From: Gigaspora margarita
Lineage: Eukaryota > Glomeromycota > Glomeromycetes > Diversisporales > Gigasporaceae
Reading direction: 5' to 3'
Assembly (NCBI GenBank): GCA_009809945.1
Contig: WTPW01001652.1
Span: 98,195 to 162,194, forward strand
DNA: 64,000 nucleotides
The notes below the pieces were generated by a model, which was not told the origin of the DNA, did not search any database, and saw only the letters and a program-made list of their open reading frames with translations. Every line of letters starts with the position of its first letter. Position 1 is the first letter of the stretch. The translations under genes and the position numbers were made by a program. Below, piece by piece: positions 1-10,198 of this stretch.

Positions 1-525
1 GGTTTTTTTTAAAAAAAAAAACAGAAAAAAAATTAAAAATTCTTTATCAAAAGATAAAAAATCTATAATAAGATAAAATTCGGGCTATTACACGAACTCA
101 ATATACTAATTTTGGAGATTTACTTCGATTCGTTATATTATGCCAATTGTGGTATGTTACATATAATTTATTCTTTAGTTTTATTTGTTTTCTATTTATA
201 GATATTTATTTATTTTTATTATTAATTTAAATGTAACAAAATGTTACACAGGGAATAACACTTAAGTTTAGGGAATGCATGCACAAATTCGCATGCGTTC
301 AAAAAGGAACGGAAAGTTTTTTTCTAATTAAGCGAATCAGTTTTATGAACACATTTAATAAGTTGATAATAATGTGAATCATTGTTTGGTCGGTAATTTT
401 TTTTAAAAAAATCATAATGTAACAAAATGTTATACAGAGAATGACACTTAAGTTATGGGAATGCTATAAAAATCTTAGTTGCGAATCAAGTTTTTTTTCT
501 AATTAAGCGAATTTGTGGTGGCGGG
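1..525. repeat. AT-rich DNA with a two-copy ~180-bp direct repeat
   Basis: No gene seen. A block starting near 234 (GTAACAAAATGTTACACAG, CACTTAAGTT, GGGAATGC, then a T-run, CTAATTAAGCGAAT) is repeated starting near 416 with moderate divergence, giving a period of about 182 bp. The second copy ends at the left TSD of the element that follows. Confidence 0.5.
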
Positions 526-1212
526 CTGGGACCCATAAAATTTTAGATATAAAATTTTCACAAAAAATCTAAAATTTCAAGTATCAACTCAAGTTTTCTA
601 AAATTTCTAAATTCTAGAGAATTTATGTCTAAAATTATCAATTTTAACTAAAATTTTCTAAAATTTCCATACTGTATTAATTATAGTATGTTACATAGGG
701 ATTTGATACTGCGCAGATTGCATTTCACAATTTTGGGCATTAACAGCAAACTACCATAATACTGGCCTGTGCAGTAGATGCAAAAAATCATCGATTTGTC
801 TATCCTTAGTGATACGCATTATTTTTAATAAAAATTTTATACAAACTTATTTAATTTCTAGTACATGACTATTTTGTATTAGATATTGATGCAGTGATCT
901 AGAAACATAAATTCATGTGACTTAGTGCGATTTAAATCCTAATCATTTTTATATTTGATCAAATAAATATTCTTCAAGACAATCAGCAAAACTTAAATAC
1001 TGATTTATTGAAAATTCTACATGTTGTATTTTAATAAAAAAAAAGAATGAACTTATAAAATTTTTCAAATTTATCTAAAATTTGTTAATTTAATTAAATT
1101 TAAATCAAAATTTATCTAAAATTTGTTAAATTTAAACTAAATTTTGCCTAAATTTTTTGTTGTTATCAGAAAAAATTTTGAGTTTTTAAAACTAAAATTT
1201 TACAGGTCCCAG
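526..1212. mobile_element. Non-autonomous TIR element with 8-bp TSD (hAT-like)
   Basis: The left end reads CTGGGACCCATAAAATTTTA and the right end, in reverse complement, reads CTGGGACCTGTAAAATTTTA, a terminal inverted repeat of about 20 bp. The flanks are GTGGCGGG (518-525) and GTGGCAGG (1213-1220), matching at 7 of 8. An 8-bp duplication with short TIRs suits the hAT superfamily. The interior is AT-rich with many TAAAATTT words and encodes nothing I recognise. Confidence 0.6.
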
Positions 1213-1680
1213 GTGGCAGGGAAGATTTCCCGGTCCTGTTCGAGAATTGTGGTGGCAGAACCTAATAATAAAGATCCCCTAGTCCTGTTCAGAATCTATG
1301 TTGGGCTGATACGAATTGACGAAAATAAACACGTGCACAAATTTTGTTTATTTCTGATCAGCCTGTAAAATTATTGATGAAAATAAATGCGTGCACAAAT
1401 TCACACGCGTTTGAAATCTATGTCAGGCTAATCCGGAATTGACGAAAATAAATAAATGCGTGCACAAATTTTGTTATTCCAGATCAGCCCATAAAATTAT
1501 AAAAAAAAGCATGACAACTGCGCTATTAGTGATGAACAACTGCGCTATAATGTATTGATTTTATTCAAATAATTTGTATAAAGTACAGCTAGCTTCACAG
1601 AGGCAGCTGGTTAAATTATTAATAAAGATAAAAGCAGGACCTTATCTTAATACCAAAAAAAATAAAAATAAAGTTATATT
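1213..1680. repeat. Short repeat cluster (GCGTGCACAAATT...GATCAGCC)
   Basis: No gene seen. The phrase GACGAAAATAAA...GTGCACAAATTTTGTTATT...GATCAGCC(T/C)(G/A)TAAAATTAT recurs three times between about 1318 and 1500 at intervals of about 60-70 bp, with a shorter related form containing CACACGCG. TCCCGGTCCTGTTC and AGTCCTGTTCAGAA at 1229-1295 also look like a local duplication. Confidence 0.45.
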
Positions 1681-1684
1681 AGTT

Positions 1685-4600
1685 TTGTATTGGAAGAATC
1701 ATGATTTCTATAGCGATTTACTGTAAAATAACTCTGTTATTGCACTTACCAACTATTGTGATAACATAAGTAATTTTGGCAGAGTTATGTTAGATTTATT
1801 CTGAAATAATTAATCATGATTTCTATAGCGATTTGCTGTAAACCAATTCTGTTACCATACTTACTGACTATTGTGATAAAATAGGTGATTTAGATAGAGC
1901 TATAAGTTTTGTATTGAAGAATCGTGATTTTTATAGCAATTTGCTATAAAAAAAACTGTTACCGCACTTACCAACTATTGTGATAATATAAGTAATTTTA
2001 ATGGGGTTATATTAGATTTGTGCTGAAATGGTTACGATTTCTATAGCGATTTGCTCTAAAAAAAAACTTATATTACCATACTTACTGACTATTGTGGCAA
2101 AATAGGTGATTTAGATAGAGTTATGTTAATTTAGTATTGAAGAATCGTGATTTCTATAGCAATTTTTTTAAAAAAATTCTGTTAAAATACTATACTTACC
2201 GACTATTGTGATAACAGTGATTTAGACAGGCTTAGTTAGTTTTGTGTTGGAATGATCGTAATTTCTATAGCGATTTTCTGCAAAAAAAATTTGTTAGCAT
2301 ATTTGCTGATTACTGTAGTAATGTAAGTGATTTTAGATAGGGTTATGTTAGATTTGTGATTTCTATAATGATTTGCTGTAAAAAAAAAATTCTGTTATCA
2401 TACTTACCGACTATTGTGATTTAGATAGAGTTATGTCAGTTTTGTATTGAAAGAATTGTGATTTTATAGCAATTTATTGTAAAAAAAATTCTGTTACCAT
2501 ACTTACTGACTATTGTGTTAACAGTGATTTAGACAGGCTTAGTTAGTTTTGTGTTGGAATAATCGTAATTTCTATAGCGATTTTCTGTAAAAAAAATTCT
2601 GTTACCATATTTGGCAACAACTATAGTAACATAAGTGATTTAGATTAGGTTATATTAGATTTATGATTTCTATAATGATTTGCTGTAAACCAAATCTGTT
2701 ATTATACTTACTGACTATTGTAGTAAATATATGATCTAGATAGAGTTATGTTAGTTTTGTATTAGAAGAATCATCATTTCTATAGTGATTTACTATAAAA
2801 TAATTCTGTTACCGCACTTACCAACTATTGTAATAACACATAGGGTTATGTTAGATTTGTGATTTCTATAATGATTTGCTGTAAAAAAAAAAAATTTCTG
2901 TTATTATACTTACCAACTATTGTGATTTAGATAGAGCTATATCAGTTTTGTATTGGAAAAATCGTGATTTCTATAGTAATTTATTGTAAAAAAAAATCTG
3001 TTACCATACTTGCCGTCTATTGTGGTAATAGTGATTTAAACAGGCTTAGTTAGTTTTGTGTTGAAATGATCGTGATTTCTATAGCGATTTTCTGTAAAAA
3101 AAAATTCTGTTATCGTATTTGGTGACAACTGTGGTAACATAAGTGATTTAGATAAGGTTATGTTAGATTTATGATTTCTATAATGATTTGCTGTAAAACA
3201 AATCTGTTACTATACTTACCTACTATTGTGGTAAAATATGTGATTTAGATAGAGTTATATTAGTTTTGTATTGGAAGAATTATGATTTCTATAGCAATTT
3301 ACTGTAAAATTCTGTTACTGCACTTACCAATTATTATGTAATATAAGTAATTTTGGCAGAGTTATGCTAGATTTATTCTGGAATGATCATGATTTCTATA
3401 GCAATTTGCTGTAAAACAATTCTATTACCATACTTACCAACTATTGTAGTAAATTAGGTGATTTAGATAGAGTTGTAAGTTTTGTATTGAAGAATTATGA
3501 TTTTTATAGTGATTTGCTGTAAAAAAAAAACTGTTACCATACTTACTGACTATTGTGATAATAAGCAATTTTGACGGGGTTATATTAGATTTGTGCTGGA
3601 ATGGTTGAGATTTCTATAGCAATTTGCTATAAAAAAATTCTGTTACCATCTTACCGACTATTGTGGCAAAATAGGTGATTTAGATAGAGTTATGTTAATT
3701 AGTATTGAAGAATTGTGATTTCTATAGCAATTTGCTGTAAAAAAATTCTGTTACCATACTTACTGACTGATTTAGATAGAGTTATATCAGTTTTGTATTG
3801 GAAGAATTGTGATTTCTATAGCGATTTATTGTAAAAAAAATTTTGTTACCATACTTACTGACTATTGTGGTAACAGTAATTTAGACAGGCTTAGTTAGTT
3901 TTGTGTTGAAATGATCATGATTTCTATAGTAATTTTCTGTAAAAAAAAATTCTGTTACCTTATTTGGCGACAACTGTGGTAACATAAGTGATTTAGATAA
4001 GGTTATGTTAGATTTATGATTACGATAATGATTTGCTATAAAACAAATCTGTTACTATAATTTATCGACTATTGTGGTAAAATATGTTATTTAGATAGAG
4101 TTATGTTAGTTTTGTATTGGAAGAATCATGATTTCTGTAGTGATTTACTGTAAAATAATTCTGTTATCGCACTTGCCAACTATTGTGATAGCATAAGTAA
4201 TTTTGGCAGGGTTATATTAGATTTATTCTGGAATGATCGTGATTTCTATAGCAATTGCTGTAAACCAATTCTGTTACCATACTTACTAACTATTGTGGTA
4301 AAATAGGTGATTTAGATAGAGTTGTAAGTTTTGTATTAAAGAATCGTGATTTATAGTGATTTGCTGTAAAAAAAACTGTTACTGCACTTACCAACTATTG
4401 TGATAATATAAGTAATTTTGATGGAGTTATGTTAGATTTGTGCTGGAATGGTCGTGATTTCTATAGCAATTTGCTCTAAAAAAATTATGTTACCATACTT
4501 ACCGACTATTGTAGCAAAATAGATGTTTTAGATAGAGTTATGTTTATTTAATATTGAAGAATTGTGATTTCTATAGCGATTTGTTGTAAAAAAAATTCTG

Positions 4601-6350
4601 TTACTATACTTACCAACTATTAAGATAACAGTGATTTAGACAGGCTTAGTTAGTTTTGTGTTGGAATGATCGTAATTTTTTTTTAGACTATCTCAGATGT
4701 GATTGCATCTGATGCACATGTGGTGCTCTTGGAATGATCGTAATTTCTATAGCGATTTTCTGCAAAAAAAATTTGTTACCATATTTGCTGACTACTGTAG
4801 TAACGTAAGTAATTTAGATAGAGTTATATTAGATTTGTGATTTCTATAAAAAAAAATTTCTGTTATCATATTTACCAACTATTGTGATTTAGATAGAGTA
4901 TATCAGTTTTGTATTAGAGGATCATGATTTTTATAGCGATTTATTGTAAAAAAAATTCTTTTACCATACTTACTGACTATTGTGGTAACAGTGATTTAGA
5001 CAGGCTTAGTTAGTTTTGTGTTGGAATGATTGTGATTTCTATAGCGATTTTCTGTAAAAAAAAAATTCTGTTACCATATTTGGCGACAACTGTGATAACA
5101 TAAGCGATTTAGATAAGTTTATGTTAGATTTATGATTTCTATAATGATTTGCTATAAAACAAATCTGTTACTATACTTACTGACTATTGTAGTAAAATAT
5201 GTGATTTAGAAAGTTATGTTAGTTTTGTATTGTAAGAATCATGATTTCTATAGTGATTTACTGTAAAATAATCTGCTACCGCACTTACCAACTATTGCGA
5301 TAACATAAGTAATTTTGGCAGAGTTATGTTAGATTTATTCTGAAATGATTATGATTTCTATAGCGACTTGCTGTAAAACAATTCTGTTACTATACTTGCC
5401 GACTAATGTGGTAAAATAGGTGATTTAGATAGAGTTGCTACTTTTGTATTGAAGAATTTTGATTTTTATAGCAATTTGCTGTAAAAAACTTCTGTTATCA
5501 TACTTACTGACTATTGTGGTAACAGCAATTTAGACTGGCTTGGTTAGTTTTGTGTTGGAATGATTGTAATTTCTATAGTGATTTTCTATAAAAAAAACTG
5601 TTACCATATTTGCCAACTATCATGGTAAATAGGTGATTTAGATAGGATTATATTAGATTTGTAATTTCTATAGCGATTTGCTGTAAAGAAAAAAATTCTG
5701 TTACAAAACTTACCAACTATTGTGGTAACATAGGTGATTTAGGTATAGTAATGTTAGTTTGTATTGGAAGAATCGTGACTTCTACAGTGATTTACTATAA
5801 AAAAATTCTGTTGTTGTACTTACCGACTATTGTGGTAACATAAGTGATTTATACAGTATTATGTTAGTTTTGTATTGGAATGATTATGATTTCTATAATG
5901 ATTTGCTGTAAAAAAATTTTACTACCGTACTTGCTGACTATTGTGGTAATATAGATTGAAATAGGGTCAGTATGTTTGTATTGGAATGATTGTTATTTCT
6001 ATAGCGATTTGCTGTAAAAATTCAGTTACTGCACTTACCAACTGTGATAAATAATTTTGGCAGGGTTATCGTGATTTCTATGATGATTTGCTGCAAAAGA
6101 TTCTATTACCATACGTACTTGCAAACTAGTGTAGTTACATAAGAGATTTAGATAGTTGTGTTAATTTTATGTTGGAATAATTGTGATTTCTATAAAGTTT
6201 TCATGCAAAAAATTTTGTTATCGTACTTACTGACTATAAATGATTTAGACAAGTCATATTAGTTTGTATTTAAATGATCATGATTTCTATGGTGATTATA
6301 AAAATTATATTATCATTATCTATACTTGCTAACTATTGAGTTAATATAAG
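1685..6350. repeat. Minisatellite array, ~110-bp unit, ~40 copies
   Basis: The core GATTTCTATAGCGATTTGCT recurs about every 100-120 bp across the whole interval. Each unit continues with TGTAAAAAAATTCTGTTACC, ATACTTACCGACTATTGTGG, TAACATAAGTGATTTAGATA and GTTATGTTAGTTTTGTATTG. Units differ by point changes and small indels. Some share variants (CAGGCTTAGTTAGTTTTGTG, or GATTTCTATAATGATTTGCT) at intervals of several units, which suggests higher-order duplication. One unit near 4675-4735 carries a short unrelated insertion. There is no coding content. The array around 46.1-48.5 kb is a diverged relative. Confidence 0.9.
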
Positions 6351-6730
6351 TAATTTATATAGGTTATATACCAGAAACATCGTGATTCATCAGCAAATTT
6401 TATATATAGATATATATCGATTACTAAACAGTAGGATATATATCGATATATAGACCCCCTGCCGATTACTATCGATAGTAATAATAATCAATATATATCG
6501 ATAATAATCGATATATATCGATATATATTTGATATAATATCAATTAATAATTATTATATTCACATAATCATGCTTTTTGAACATTTTACAGGTTTTTGCA
6601 AGTTTTTGCAAGTTTTCGCTAAATTTTTTTTATTTATTATTATTATATAATATTTTAATTATTAAATATACAATATTCACAAGTTTTCGCTATTTAATAT
6701 AAAATTTATTTTTTTATTATATATTATATA
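6350..6730. repeat. ATATATCGATAT-rich low-complexity DNA
   Basis: About 6400-6545 is made of self-complementary ATATATCGATATAT words, followed by plain AT-rich DNA. No gene is visible. The same vocabulary reappears at 8930-9290. Confidence 0.6.
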
Positions 6731-7471
6731 TTTTTTTTAAATTTCTTTGGGCGTACACCCGAAGCCGCATGTTTGCAGTCTTTTATTAAGGTCATTAGTC
6801 ATGGGACCCAACTGGGCCCTACATTTATTGTACATTTGTAACAATCTACATATGTTCATCTATTACTAATTTTAAGTTCTACCATGGCTAACCGGCTAAG
6901 CCATCCTATTTTTTTATTCCAGCCGAACCTAATCAGCTGACCCATTTACCACTGGAGGATTTAACTAGAACTATCCAAGTAATTCTTATTCTAACTGAAC
7001 ATAATCAGCTGACCCATTTACCACTGGGGGACTTTAACTAGAACTTGATTCCAGCTGAACTTAATCGGCTAACCCATTTACAACCGGGGGATTTTACTGG
7101 GACTGTCCAAGTATTCTTAAAGGGGACCAGAACCAGCAGCGGACAAGTTCAACCAGACTCCAACCCTCGTTCCAAATTTTCTAGAAGTTTTTCACCCCTG
7201 AGGCCACACATTGCAGAGAAGAACACAGAGACCAAGACCCCGTTAGAGCAAGTTACACAACATCTATCTGAAATATCTAGAGAGCCCTTATCAAGCCAAA
7301 CCCGAGATATAGCTGAGCCATCCAAACATGGTCCTAGCATCCTAATTCAAGTCGTCCTTCATATGATCGTGTGTAGTTATTTTACCATTTGTGGGACTTG
7401 AACTGGTAACCTTATGTAAAGAAGCGGCGATGTCCTGGGAGCGCAACCACTATGCTATCGACCCGCAGGAC
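6731..7471 (-). mobile_element. tRNA-derived SINE, copy 1
   Basis: Read on the minus strand, the element starts GTCCTGCGGGTCGATAGCAT at 7471. It has a perfect pol III A box, TAGCATAGTGG (7447-7457), and a B box, GTTCAAGTC (7395-7403), spaced as in a tRNA gene. A body of about 650 bp follows and ends in an A-rich tail (reverse complement of TTTTTTTTAAATTTC near 6731-6745). The body contains three imperfect tandem copies of a 60-70-bp unit (about 6920-7105; CAGCTGACCCATTTACCACT). Both sides are TATATATTATAT-like, compatible with a target duplication in AT-rich DNA. ORFs across it are incidental. Confidence 0.75.
7395..7457 (-). promoter_or_regulatory. Internal pol III promoter (A and B boxes) of SINE copy 1
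   Basis: A box TAGCATAGTGG at 7447-7457 fits TRGYNNARNNG. B box GTTCAAGTC at 7395-7403 fits GWTCRANNC. Their order and spacing on the minus strand match a type 2 pol III promoter. Confidence 0.75.
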
Positions 7472-8640
7472 TATATATTATATTTTAAATATTATATATA
7501 TTATATATTATTATAAAAAAAATGACAAAAAAAAATAAATCCAAAAAAAATGAAACCAAAAAAAATTAAAAAAATGAAAACAAAAAAAATAAACTATTAT
7601 ATTCTTTATATTCACTCATATTCACTTATATTCGTTTATATTCGCTTATATTCGCTACTTCTTGCAAAGTGCCAGAAAGTTAGGTTAATTTCTTGCAAAG
7701 TTCTGAAAGAAGTAAGGAATAAATAAAATAAAATAAAATAAAAAAAAATAAGTAAAAAAAACAAACAAAAAACAAAAAACAAAACTGAAAAAATAAAAAA
7801 AAAAAAAAAATAAAAAAAAATAAACTATTATATTTCACTCATATTCGCTTATATTCGATTATATTCGTTTATATTCATGACTTCTTGCAAAGAATCGGTG
7901 TTCTTGTAAAGTGCTGGAAAGTCAAGTCGTTTTCTTGCAAAGTTTTTGAAAGAAGTAAAGGATAAATAAAATAAGGTTAAAAAAATAAGTAAAAAAAAAG
8001 AAAACAAACAAAAACAAAAATGTAAGCAAACTAAATAAAAAAATAAACAAAGCTCCAAATCTCCATTTTGAGTTCGTATTTTGCAATTCAGAAATCGTCG
8101 AAGGTTTTCGCAAAGTGCAGGAATAAAATAAATTAATAAAAATAAAACAAAAACAAAATACATGAAATGAAAAAATAAATAAAATGAAACCTTGCGAAAA
8201 CTTGTGAATACTTGCGAAAACTAGCATTCTTGAACGTTCGAAATTGCTAGAGAAAGGTGTTGTATATTCTTGCAAAGTGTTGAAAGGCTGAGTTGGCTTG
8301 CGCAAAGTGCTGAAAAGTTATTGAATTTCTTGCAAAGTGCTAGTGGTAAAGTGTAAAAATAAAGTAAAAAAAAATTAAAAAATAAAAAAAATATAAATAA
8401 AAAAAACAAAACGAAACTAAAAAAAATGAAACAAAACCAAAAAAAAAACAAAAGGAAAAAGAAGAAACAATGTAAAATTGATAGAAGATCTAAATTATAA
8501 ACAAAAAACATAAACAAAGATCTGATCTGATATTGTGGTACAATAATCAAAATCATTGTAACATTTCAAAAATATTAGTCAAACGCGTCTTTATATGATC
8601 CAGGTTACAGATCTACTAATCCCAAAATATTTCGAAAGTA
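7472..8640. repeat. A-rich DNA with a dispersed CTTGCAAAGTGCTGAAAG repeat
   Basis: Runs of AAAAATAAA and ACAAAAA alternate with CTTCTTGCAAAGTGCCAGAA and TTGCAAAGTTTTTGAAAGAA. These recur near 7663, 7703, 7883, 7933, 8268 and 8325 and are usually followed by GAAGTAA...ATAAATAAAATAA. Short TATATTCGCTTATATTCG repeats precede two of the copies. The Phe-rich minus-strand frames here are translations of A-rich DNA, not genes. Confidence 0.6.
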
Positions 8641-8647
8641 TTTGAAA

Positions 8648-8870
8648 TATTAAAAAAAAAAAGAAAGAGAAAAAAAAGAAAGAGAGAGGAAAAAGAGAGA
8701 GGGGTAAAAGGGAGAGGGAGTAAAAGAGAGAGGGGGTAAAGATTGTTCAAAACGGCTTTTTTTTTTTTTTTTTTTTTTTTCCTATGCCAGTTTTCTTTAC
8801 TTTGTCTTTCTCTCTTTTTTTAACACTTTTTTTTTGAAATTTTACTTTTTTTTTTTTATTAGGTGATCCA
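8648..8870. repeat. Homopurine tract followed by poly(T)/pyrimidine tract
   Basis: About 8648-8748 is almost pure A/G (AAAGAAAGAGAGAGGAAAAA, then GAGAGGGGGTAAAG). It is followed by a T-run of more than 20 nt and a C/T-rich stretch (TTTCTCTCTTTTTTT). The two halves are partly complementary and could form a hairpin or triplex. Confidence 0.7.
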
Positions 8871-8929
8871 GTTTGAAATTTTCGTGATGCAGTCAAAACA
8901 CTATGCAATCGTTAAAGATCTGCTAATCA

Positions 8930-9300
8930 TTATATATCGTTTCAAATAATTATGATTATAATCAATTTATAGATATATATCATTTCAAATAATTATGATT
9001 ATAATCGATTTATAGATATATATCGATTTAATATAAAAAAATGATATATATCGATTATAGATATATATCGATTTTTATCCAATTAATTGATATATAACTA
9101 TATATCGATTATAGATATATATCGATTTTTATCCAATTAATCGATATATAACGATATTATGATATATATCGATTTTTATCCAATTGATCGATATATAACG
9201 ATATTTTAATCGATATATAACGATATTATATAATCGATATAAAATGATTAAGTGCTATATATCGATCAATATCTATGTATAAAATTTTCTGATGTTTTTA
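8930..9300. repeat. ATATATCGATTTTTATCCAATTAATCG tandem repeat
   Basis: TATATATCGATTTTTATCC followed by AATTAATCGATATATAACGA is reiterated at roughly 60-bp spacing between about 9050 and 9240. No gene is visible. Confidence 0.65.
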
Positions 9301-9376
9301 TAGTGATATAATGGTCGGTTACTTAAATTCAATTACAAATTATTGCGACATCACATGTGATCTTCCACATCAAATA

Positions 9377-9570
9377 TTACTATTAGCCACTGCTTACAAT
9401 AACAAGGTCTTATTTAAATATCCATTTTTTAAATTGAGTACTCATCAGTACTATATGAAGAACTGGGTCTTATTCAAAAACAGGTTGGTAGGGATAATGA
9501 GTAATATCCAGGTTTTTAATCATAGGGGTATTATTTTTGGAGGATACTTGTAAGCAGTGGCTAACAGTAA
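9377..9570. mobile_element. 194-bp MITE flanked by TA
   Basis: The left end TTACTATTAGCCACTGCTTA and the reverse complement of the right end (TTACTGTTAGCCACTGCTTA) form a TIR of about 23 bp. TA dinucleotides lie directly outside both ends (9375-9376 and 9571-9572), which suits a Tc1/mariner-type MITE. The short plus-strand frame across it is incidental. Confidence 0.6.
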
Positions 9571-10198
9571 TAATTCAAATAAAAAATAAATCAGCAATGC
9601 CATTAAATACTTAAAAATAACAAAAATACAGAAATAAAAAATATTTTTTTGTATGATTTTATGCATTTTAATTATTTTATTTACAATTGTAATTTTGGTA
9701 AAAAAATTTGGATAATAAGCCTAGATTTTGTGCAATTTACTATTTGATAACATAATTCCAAACTTTTACTTCTTTCATTTGCAACTCATCACGCTTAATA
9801 ATAATAAAAGAAATATTCAGAGTCAAAAAATTGTCCAATTACCATAGATGGCTGGATAAAAGATTCCCCTAGATAGTAGACCCACTATGTACTATACCTG
9901 GGTGATCGCAAGATCTTTTTTAATTAAATGTAGCTCTTTTTTAAAATCTAAATTGCATATTATAAGTGCAAAGTGTATGTACATCTCAAATTTTTACACT
10001 ATGCGATATAAGCTCTCAGCCGCGTACTATACTCGGGATCTATTATAGGGTTCTAAAATTGGTAGAATGTAATAGACCCAGGTCTTGTATCCATTCATTT
10101 ACAGTAGCTTTCATCTTATAAATTAATAAAAAGTAAGGTGTAAAAAAAAATTTACCTAGGTAATATTATTATGAGCACATTTTTGGGTCGGGACCATT
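9571..10198. other. Intergenic, possible weak inverted repeat
   Basis: No gene seen. GGCTGGATAAAAGATTCCCC near 9848 and the reverse complement of 10075-10100 (ATGGATACAAGACCTGGGTC) are loosely similar, and TACTATAC(C/T)(C/T)GGG occurs at 9891 and 10027. It may be a small eroded element or the end of the adjacent MULE. Confidence 0.3.

Noticed and set aside
7045..7401. 118-residue plus-strand ORF with Pro/Ser-rich sequence
   Set aside because: It overlaps the tandem body and head of a SINE in antisense. The tRNA-like promoter and tail explain the sequence.
7381..7471. Functional tRNA gene
   Set aside because: A and B boxes are good, but the acceptor and anticodon stems do not pair convincingly, and the same head with a long body and A-tail occurs at 45.9 kb, so it is a SINE head.
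7849..8556. Phe-rich minus-strand ORFs resembling membrane proteins
   Set aside because: They come from A-rich low-complexity DNA read in reverse. No codon structure, and they overlap one another in different frames.
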